31,849 nt of DNA from assembly GCA_023444765.1 (NCBI GenBank), contig JAEXLY010000007.1:1-31849 (forward strand). Reading direction: 5' to 3'. Below are positions 25,738-31,849 of the stretch, in pieces. Numbering within the stretch: the stretch's first letter is position 1; each line of letters starts with the position of its first letter. The notes beneath the pieces are model-generated. The model did no database searches, was not told the origin of the DNA, and saw only the letters and a list, made by a program, of their open reading frames with translations. Origin of the DNA: Pseudomonadota bacterium (GTDB lineage Bacteria > Pseudomonadota > Gammaproteobacteria > Xanthomonadales > Xanthomonadaceae). The translations under genes and the position numbers were made by a program.

Positions 25738-26067
25738 CTAATTTAAAGCGCAGTTTCCGTCCTGCATATCACACGTTGTGGTACGAAACCCAGGTGGGCG
25801 GGGGCTGCCGGTAATCGGGGTGGCCATGTCCGTCGCAACCTCTGCAGTCGCGCACGCAGTAAGCGGCGGACTGGATAACGAGATTTGGTTGTAGATAGCG
25901 GCCAGGCTGAAGCTGGCGTAGTTCTTCATTTCGGCCAAGCACGCCGCCTCGGCACTACGAATGCGATAGTTGTTGTAGGCCGGCAAAGCAATTGCAGCCA
26001 AGATGGCAATGATCGCAACGACGATCATTAACTCGATCAACGTAAAGCCGCGCACGTGTCTGGACAT
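25738..26067 (-). CDS. Second type IV pilin, short
   Basis: A 109-residue prepilin. The leader MSRHVRG ends in the PilD cleavage glycine 7, and the mature protein begins FTLIELMIVVAIIAILAAI with the essential glutamate at +5. Mature length is about 102 residues, far shorter than usual type IVa pilins (about 140-150). Cysteines at 43, 72, 99 and 106; the last two probably close the D-region loop. It lies 149 bases downstream of pilA, but a strong terminator stands between them and a sigma-54-type promoter precedes it. It may be a minor pilin, an alternative major pilin, or a glycosylated variant. ATG 26067 has GGGAG upstream. It heads a same-strand run with the sugar genes. Confidence 0.92.
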   Translation of the reverse strand: MSRHVRGFTLIELMIVVAIIAILAAIALPAYNNYRIRSAEAACLAEMKNYASFSLAAIYNQISLSSPPLTACATAEVATDMATPITGSPRPPGFRTTTCDMQDGNCALN

Positions 26068-26108
26068 CGAAGATCTCCCGGCATGCCTGCCGCCCCACCC
26101 AGAAGTTA

Positions 26109-26124
26109 AGCAATAAGCAGGCCA
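26109..26124 (-). promoter_or_regulatory. Sigma-54-type promoter of the second pilin
   Basis: Minus-strand TGGCCTGCTTATTGCT has GG and GC exactly 10 bases apart and a perfect TTGCT -12 element; the -24 element TGGCC deviates from TGGCAC. Predicted start near 26098, with a 30-base leader before ATG 26067. It lies downstream of the pilA terminator, so it is positioned as an independent promoter for the second pilin and the genes after it. Confidence 0.6.
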
Positions 26125-26167
26125 AGCCCTCGCGGTGACCTATCGGCAACAGTGCGGACATCTCTTC

Positions 26168-26196
26168 AAAAAAAAGCCCCTCCGTGGGAGGGGCTT
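26168..26196 (-). terminator. Intrinsic terminator of pilA
   Basis: On the minus strand AAGCCCCTCC pairs with GGAGGGGCTT (10-bp perfect stem, three-base loop), followed by a run of eight T (plus-strand A at 26168-26175). It lies 20 bases after the pilA stop. This is a textbook rho-independent terminator and the strongest in the window. Confidence 0.93.
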
Positions 26197-26216
26197 CGAT
26201 GACCATCCGCTTCGCG

Positions 26217-26528
26217 TTAGATCGTGCAGGTCGCGGTGGTGGGGTCGCACGACGGGTCGCGGACACCCGGAGCAGCCGTGTCGAAAGTACCGCTCGGGTC
26301 GCCACTCTGGCAGGCGCTGCCGGTGAACGTCGGCAGGGGAGTCATTTCAGAGACGGAAGCGGCCAGCCACGAGTTCATGAACGCCTTGGCCTCGCCGAGG
26401 CAGGCGTTCTCGGCCGAACGAATACGGTAGTTGTTGTACGCCGGCAGCGCGATGGCGGCCAGGATGGCGATGATCGCGACGACGATCATCAGCTCGATGA
26501 GCGTGAAGCCCTTCTGCATCTTCTTCAT
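26217..26528 (-). CDS. pilA: Type IV pilin PilA, short form
   Basis: A 103-residue prepilin: leader MKKMQKG, cleavage after G7, mature N-terminus FTLIELMIVVAIIAILAAI with E+5. The mature protein has only about 96 residues. Cysteines at 43, 73, 94 and 101, the same arrangement as in the second pilin, with the last close to the C-terminus (CTI). GGGGA at 26533-26538 supports ATG 26528. Its own sigma-54-type promoter, long leader and strong terminator suggest it is the abundantly expressed pilin. The extremely short globular domain is the oddity; it may contain only the alpha-helix, a small sheet and the C-terminal loop. Confidence 0.95.
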   Translation of the reverse strand: MKKMQKGFTLIELMIVVAIIAILAAIALPAYNNYRIRSAENACLGEAKAFMNSWLAASVSEMTPLPTFTGSACQSGDPSGTFDTAAPGVRDPSCDPTTATCTI

Positions 26529-26632
26529 GTGTATCCCCTAGGTTTTGGTAAGTCGACTTTCACGTGGTCCGCTGGTGCGGTCGCGCCGGGTCCAGTGGTT
26601 TGCCGTGCAGCGGTGCACGTGCGTGGAGATTA

Positions 26633-26649
26633 ACGCAGGTTGCGTGCCA
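26633..26649 (-). promoter_or_regulatory. Sigma-54-type promoter of pilA
   Basis: Minus-strand TGGCACGCAACCTGCGT: perfect TGGCAC at -24, CTGCG at -12, GG and GC exactly 10 bases apart. Predicted start near 26621, giving a leader of about 93 bases. Dependence of pilA on sigma-54 and PilR is established in Pseudomonas and Xanthomonas. Confidence 0.8.
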
Positions 26650-26683
26650 ATCAGGAACTTGAGCAACGCGATGTCATAACGGT

Positions 26684-26700
26684 GGAATGCGTCACATTCC
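26684..26700. promoter_or_regulatory. Palindrome upstream of the pilA promoter
   Basis: GGAATG (26684-26689) and CATTCC (26695-26700) form a perfect inverted repeat around CGTCA. It lies 35-51 bases upstream of the -24 element. It could be an operator; the protein that would bind it is unknown. Typical PilR sites are tandem rather than palindromic. Confidence 0.45.
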
Positions 26701-27049
26701 GGCATGAAAGTGCCAAGGCGGTCGTGCCGCCCTATCGCGTCGCATAGTGACGTGATTTGTCAGGCGCTGGATTCGTGACCGGATGGAGCGCTGGTATCGC
26801 CGGCGGCGGGTTGTCGGCATGGTCAGTGCGTGACTTCGCCAGGCCCGTCGGACGGCGACGGATAGTCTCCGGGCATTGGCGGGATGCGGGTGCGACGCAA
26901 CCCTGCCGCTGAGGCCTGGGAAAGACGTGTTTCAGCGGATGCCCGATGACGGGTCGGCCCGGGACGCGCCGCGGCTGGACTGCCGGTCCGTGTCGACTTC
27001 CTTGCCGCGTGCTGCCGGCGACCTGACTGGGCCGGAAAGGCCTTGGCGC

Positions 27050-28486
<1,437 letters not shown>

Positions 28487-28510
28487 GGGGACTGCTGGCG
28501 GATCGCAAGG

Positions 28511-28543
28511 TGACCAATATTGACAGTTTTTGACGTGGGTGAC
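28511..28543. promoter_or_regulatory. Four-fold TGAC array upstream of pilR
   Basis: TGAC occurs at 28511, 28521, 28531 and 28540, so spacing is 10, 10 and 9 bases, about one helical turn. The array is in an AT-rich pocket 25-57 bases before the pilR ATG. The same sites read GTCA on the pilR strand. Tandem half-sites on one face of the helix are typical of response-regulator or activator binding. The binding protein is unknown. Confidence 0.45.
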
Positions 28544-28713
28544 GAGGGCGCGTGCGGTGGGGTATGGCGCGAACGGGGGGCGGCCGTGGTTGCCGCATGG
28601 TGCGGGACCAGGCGTCCGGGGCGGCAAAGCGGCCGCCGGCGAGGCTGCCGGGGAAGCCGGTGGAAGGCCGCCGCGCCGTCCCAGTGAACCTCCGGACAAA
28701 CCCCTCCCGCCCG

Positions 28714-28737
28714 TCATTCCCGCGAAGGCGGGAATCC
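28714..28737. repeat. REP-like palindrome
   Basis: ATTCCCGC (28716-28723) and GCGGGAAT (28728-28735) form an 8-bp perfect stem with loop GAAG, inside TCATTCCCGCGAAGGCGGGA. This sequence type (CGTCATTCCCGCGAA.GCGGGAATCC) is a very common dispersed intergenic palindrome in Xanthomonas and other proteobacteria. Confidence 0.8.
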
Positions 28738-28814
28738 GGTGGCTCTGGGCTCAACAGCTTGCAGCCACTGGATCTCGGCGTTCGCGGCGACGACGGCAGT
28801 TGTTCGGAGGTCCC

Positions 28815-30437
28815 CTACCTCTGCAGCAGGGCGTACTGCGGCGGCAGGCTGATGCGGAAGCAGGCGCCGCCGCCGGGGACGGAGACGTACTCCAGCGTGG
28901 CGTCGTTGGCCCGGCACAGTTCGTGGGCGATGTAGAGGCCCAGGCCGGTGCCGTTCTCCGATGTGGTGAAGAACGGGCGGAACAGCTGGCTGGCGACGCT
29001 GTCGGGAATGCCCGGCCCGCGGTCGAGCACGCTGATGACCGGTGCGCGCTGGTCGCCCTCCACGTGGATGGAGATGCGCGGCATCTCGCCCGGCATGTGG
29101 CCGTAGCGCACGGCGTTGTTCACCAGCGAGGTCATGATCTGCTGCAGGTGGCGCGGGTCGAACATCACGGGCAGGCGCGGCGGGCCGTCGGTCAGGCGCA
29201 GCTGCGCGTTGTCCTCCGGCACGATCATCCGGTAGTCGTCGATGAAGTGGCGCATGAAGCCGATCAGCTCGATGTGCTCGGGCTTGGCGCGCTCGCGCCG
29301 GGCCAGGCCCAGCACGCTCTCGACGATGCCGTTGGTGCGCAGGCACTGCTGGTGGATGATCTGCAACAACCGGCGGTCGGCGGTGCTGAGGTCTTCCGAC
29401 TCCTCCAGCAACTGGGTCGCGTAGCTGATCGCCGCCAGCGGATTGCGGATCTCGTGGGCGAGGCTGGCGGAGAAGCGGCCCATCGCGGCCAGGGTGATCG
29501 ACTCGGCCCGGCGCGAGACCAGCGAGGTGTCGTCCAGGAAGATCAGGGTGGAGTCGCTGGTGGCCAGCAGGCGCGCGAAGCGCGGCAGCACCTCGGTCTG
29601 GTCGGGGCCGCAGGCCATCGGGGTGTCGTCCTGGCGTCCGTCCTGCAACCACGCGGCCAGGCGCAAGGCCAGTTCGGGCGCGGCCTGGGCCAGCGCCTGG
29701 CCGTGCAGGCCGGCGCGGTCCGCATCGCCGTCGTCGCCCAGCAGCAGTGTCGCGGCCTCGTTGGCCATGCGCACGCGCCCGGTGCCGTCCACCAGGATCA
29801 CGCCGATGCGCATGCGCCGGATCACCAGTTCGTTGATCTCGGCCAGGTTGGCCGCCTCGACCCCGCGCTGGTCGGCGAGGCGGCGCGCGTCCTGCATCTG
29901 CCGGCCAAGGTGGCGCATCAGCGCGACCACGGCGAAATAGGCCACCGCGAACATCAGCACTTCGGCCAGCGGCCGGTACGCGTGTACCTGCTCGATCCGG
30001 TCCCAGACATACTCGGCCACCAGGGCCAGGGTGGCCGCCGCGGCGAAGGCCATGGCCCAAGGCATCGTGAGGAACAGCGATCCGGCGGCGAGGTTGAACA
30101 CCAGCATCAGCGCGATGCCGGGGCCGGCGCCGGGCATCGCGTGGGTGGCCAGGACCACCACGGTGATGTCGATCGCCAGCCCGGCGGCCGCGTGCGAGGC
30201 CATCGCGTCGGGCGTGCGCCGCGCATGCACCAGCAGCAGGGCCGACAGCGCCAGGTAGGTGACCGAGACCGAGCGCGCCAGCTGCGGCAGGTGCATGTCG
30301 CCGATCAGCGCCCCGGCCGGGCTGAACACCACCAGGGCCAGCAGGGAGGCCACCAGCACGCGGTACAGCGCGAACAGGTACAGCTCGCGGGCTGGCGACG
30401 GAGTCAGGTCCGGCGTGGCTGCTGGGGATGCAGGCAA
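28815..30437 (-). CDS. pilS: Type IV pilus sensor histidine kinase PilS
   Basis: An inner-membrane histidine kinase with about six N-terminal transmembrane helices (residues 20-190), a PAS-like middle (around RRMRIGVILVDGTGRVRMAN), and a kinase core. H-box: FSASLAHEIRNPLAAISYAT with the phosphorylated histidine; N-box: MTSLVNNAVRYG; G-boxes: VLDRGPGIP and GTGLGLYIAHELC. In Pseudomonas PilS senses pilin in the membrane and controls PilR. No ATG lies at the right place: the first one inside (MHLPQLARS) would remove the first helix. I propose TTG 30437 (MPASPAATPD...), which gives 540 residues, the usual PilS length, and lies 30 bases after a -10-like TATACT. The frame remains open upstream to 31814 but is antisense to sucC there. 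Confidence 0.9.
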   Translation of the reverse strand: MPASPAATPDLTPSPARELYLFALYRVLVASLLALVVFSPAGALIGDMHLPQLARSVSVTYLALSALLLVHARRTPDAMASHAAAGLAIDITVVVLATHAMPGAGPGIALMLVFNLAAGSLFLTMPWAMAFAAAATLALVAEYVWDRIEQVHAYRPLAEVLMFAVAYFAVVALMRHLGRQMQDARRLADQRGVEAANLAEINELVIRRMRIGVILVDGTGRVRMANEAATLLLGDDGDADRAGLHGQALAQAAPELALRLAAWLQDGRQDDTPMACGPDQTEVLPRFARLLATSDSTLIFLDDTSLVSRRAESITLAAMGRFSASLAHEIRNPLAAISYATQLLEESEDLSTADRRLLQIIHQQCLRTNGIVESVLGLARRERAKPEHIELIGFMRHFIDDYRMIVPEDNAQLRLTDGPPRLPVMFDPRHLQQIMTSLVNNAVRYGHMPGEMPRISIHVEGDQRAPVISVLDRGPGIPDSVASQLFRPFFTTSENGTGLGLYIAHELCRANDATLEYVSVPGGGACFRISLPPQYALLQR

Positions 30438-30466
30438 GGGGCGGCCGCAGGCGGGGGCAGCCCCGG

Positions 30467-30472
30467 AGTATA
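30467..30472 (-). promoter_or_regulatory. Possible -10 box of pilS
   Basis: Minus-strand TATACT, one base from the TATAAT consensus, in a GC-rich gap. Transcription would start near 30460, about 23 bases before the proposed TTG. No good -35 is visible. Confidence 0.4.
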
Positions 30473-30608
30473 GGGGGCCGCGCGCGGGCGCGGCCGGGGG
30501 CGGATTTTGCCCGGGGGCGGCGCATGGGCGAGAATAGGCGGCCGCGTGCAGCCTGCTGGCCTCCGGGTCCGGGATGCGCGACGCGATCCTCCCCAGCACG
30601 GACCCCTC

Positions 30609-31778
30609 ATGAACTTCCACGAATACCAGGCCAAGCAGTTGTTCGCCGACTACGGCATCGCGGTGCCGGCCGGGCGCGTCGCGCGCTCGCCTGAAGAGGC
30701 GGTCGATGCCGCCAAGGCCATCCCGGGCGACCTCTGGGTGGTGAAGGCCCAGATCCACGCCGGCGGCCGCGGCAAGGCCGGCGGCGTGAAGCTCGCCCGC
30801 AGCCTCGATGAGGTGCGCGAGTACGCCAAGGCCATGCTCGGCACGAAGATGGAGACCTACCAGTCGGCGGGCGTGGCCCTGCCGATCGACTCGGTGCTGA
30901 TCTCCGAAGGCACCGACATCGACAAGGAACTCTACCTGTCGGTGCTGGTCGACCGCTCGACCCAGTCGATCACCTTCATCGCCTCCAGCGAGGGCGGCGT
31001 GGACATCGAGCAGGTGGCGGCCGAGACGCCGGAGAAGATCCAGACGCTCAACGTCAACTACGTGCAAGGCCTGCAGCCCTACCAGTGCCGCGACATCGGC
31101 TTCGCGCTGGGCCTGACCGCCAAGCAGGTCGGCCAGCTGTCGAAGATCATGCTGGGCCTGTACAAGCTGTTCAACGAGAAGGACCTGGCGCTGGTCGAGC
31201 TCAACCCGCTGGCGATCCTCACCGACGGCAACCTGGCGGTGCTCGACGGCAAGGTCAACTCGGACGACAACGCCAGCTTCCGCCACGCCGACCTGGTCGC
31301 GATGCGCGACATCCGCCAGGAGGACGAGACCGAGGTGGCCGCCAGCCAGCACGACCTCAACTACGTGACCATGGACGGCAACATCGGCTGCATGGTCAAC
31401 GGCGCGGGCCTGGCGATGGCGACCATGGACGTGATCAAGCTGGAAGGCGGAGAGCCGGCCAACTTCCTGGACGTGGGCGGCGGCGCCAACAAGGAGCGCG
31501 TGACCGAGGCGTTCAAGCTGATCCTGTCGGACGAGGACGTGAAGGCGATCTTCGTCAACATCTTCGGCGGCATCGTGCGCTGCGACATGATCGCCGAGGG
31601 CATCATCGCCGCGGTCAAGGAAGTGGACGTCAAGGTGCCGGTGATCGTGCGCCTGGAAGGCACCAACGTCGAGGAAGGCAAGAAGCTGCTGCGCGAGAGC
31701 GGGCTGGCGATCACGCCGGCCGACGACATCAACGACGGCGCGAAGAAGGCCGTCGCCGCGGTGAAGCAGGCCGCCTGA
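30609..31778 (+). CDS. sucC: Succinyl-CoA synthetase beta subunit (ADP-forming)
   Basis: A 389-residue ATP-grasp subunit of succinyl-CoA synthetase, which couples succinyl-CoA cleavage to nucleoside-triphosphate formation in the citric acid cycle; the alpha subunit SucD is expected just beyond the window. It starts MNFHEYQAKQLFADYGIAVP, with the nucleotide-binding VVKAQIHAGGRGKAGGVKLA, then VELNPLAIL (metal-binding acid region), DGNIGCMVNGAGLAMATMD, NFLDVGGGANKERVTEAF and IVRLEGTNVEEGKKLL. Length is standard. It is divergent from pilS with a 171-base gap; a -10-like AGAATA lies at 30531-30536. Adjacency to pilSR is conserved in xanthomonads without a functional link. Confidence 0.97.
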   Translation: MNFHEYQAKQLFADYGIAVPAGRVARSPEEAVDAAKAIPGDLWVVKAQIHAGGRGKAGGVKLARSLDEVREYAKAMLGTKMETYQSAGVALPIDSVLISEGTDIDKELYLSVLVDRSTQSITFIASSEGGVDIEQVAAETPEKIQTLNVNYVQGLQPYQCRDIGFALGLTAKQVGQLSKIMLGLYKLFNEKDLALVELNPLAILTDGNLAVLDGKVNSDDNASFRHADLVAMRDIRQEDETEVAASQHDLNYVTMDGNIGCMVNGAGLAMATMDVIKLEGGEPANFLDVGGGANKERVTEAFKLILSDEDVKAIFVNIFGGIVRCDMIAEGIIAAVKEVDVKVPVIVRLEGTNVEEGKKLLRESGLAITPADDINDGAKKAVAAVKQAA

Positions 31779-31785
31779 CGATTTG

Positions 31786-31845
31786 CCCTCTCCCTTGCGG
31801 GGGAGGATCACCATGCTCCCTCCCCCGCTGGCGGGGGAGGGCTGG
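31786..31845. repeat. Double palindrome after sucC
   Basis: Two related hairpins lie in tandem: 31787-31806 (CCTCTCCC/GGGGGAGG with one G-T pair, loop TTGC) and 31818-31841 (CCCTCCCCCGC/GCGGGGGAGGG, perfect 11-bp stem). The sequence type (CCCTCTCCC...GGGGGAGGG) is a frequent dispersed repeat in xanthomonad intergenic DNA. It could attenuate sucC-sucD transcription or stabilise the sucC end. Confidence 0.75.
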
Positions 31846-31849
31846 GGTG

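Larger units (their letters stand above)
26529..27049. other. pilA-pilR regulatory gap
   Basis: 521 bases with no credible gene. The part next to pilA (26529-26760) is AT-richer and holds the sigma-54-type promoter, the palindrome at 26684-26700 and scattered TGAC/GTCA tetramers (26673, 26691, 26748, 26759), as expected for upstream activation sequences of a sigma-54 system. The part next to pilR (about 26760-27049) is GC-rich and shows no structure I can name, and no terminator for pilR. Confidence 0.6.
28487..28814. other. pilS-pilR gap
   Basis: 328 bases without a gene, unusual for a sensor-regulator pair. It holds the TGAC array at 28511-28543 near pilR and a REP-like palindrome at 28714-28737. 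The remainder (28550-28700) is very GC-rich with nothing recognisable. Confidence 0.65.

Noticed and set aside
26701..26715. Second TGGCAC with downstream TGCC as another sigma-54 promoter of pilA
   Set aside because: GG-to-GC spacing is 9 instead of 10 bases, and the site at 26633-26649 fits better.
30438..31814. Extension of the pilS frame across sucC
   Set aside because: Antisense to sucC; product has shadow composition and PilS already reaches normal length from 30437.

Overview
The window looks like a chromosomal segment of a high-GC gammaproteobacterium of the Xanthomonadaceae/Lysobacteraceae (Lysobacter, Luteimonas, Xanthomonas or Pseudoxanthomonas type). The argument rests on gene order and protein style: pilB-pilC-pilD-coaE on one strand, pilS-pilR next to sucC, a Nudix/thiamine-phosphate-synthase-like fusion, and tkt next to a dicarboxylate symporter. 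The genus cannot be fixed from the sequence alone.

Layout. 1-3741 (+): end of a BatD-like protein, a GltP/DctA-type symporter and transketolase. 3851-6015 (-): a 556-aa protein I cannot assign and a BolA-family protein. 6072-8602 (-): a two-gene unit of an acetyl-CoA hydrolase/transferase-family protein and a flavin-reductase-like protein. 8664-10814 (-): the molybdate transporter modABC, with a short ModC. 10877-13420: wreckage of a type IV secretion locus: the 3' end of virD4 (-) lies head-to-head with a virB5-like 3' fragment (+), followed by an intact virB6 and a small lipoprotein. 13604-14602 (+): Nudix/ThiE-like fusion. 14971-20089 (-): coaE, pilD, pilC, pilB. 20227-25649: a sugar-handling block of visibly lower GC. 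25738-26528 (-): two very short type IV pilins. 27050-30437 (-): pilR and pilS. 30609-31778 (+): sucC.

How it fits together. PilB is the pilus extension ATPase, PilC the platform protein, PilD the prepilin peptidase, the two short pilins its substrates, and PilS-PilR the sensor/sigma-54 activator pair. I find sequences with the exact GG-N10-GC spacing of sigma-54 promoters upstream of three transcription units: pilA (26633-26649), pilB (20128-20143) and the second pilin (26109-26124). The third stands at the head of a same-strand run: second pilin, TMTC/PMT-like membrane protein, DUF354-type protein, methyltransferase, LPG-synthase-like membrane protein. A polyprenyl-phosphate-type GT2 converges on that run. 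The parts match a lipid-linked-sugar route for pilin glycosylation that could be co-regulated with the pilus through PilR. This is inference and is the most interesting proposal in the window.

Other non-coding signals are a four-fold TGAC array with 9-10 bp spacing just upstream of pilR, a palindrome upstream of the pilA promoter, a strong terminator after pilA, and dispersed-repeat-like palindromes in the pilS-pilR gap and after sucC. I saw no tRNA, rRNA, CRISPR array or insertion-sequence transposase.
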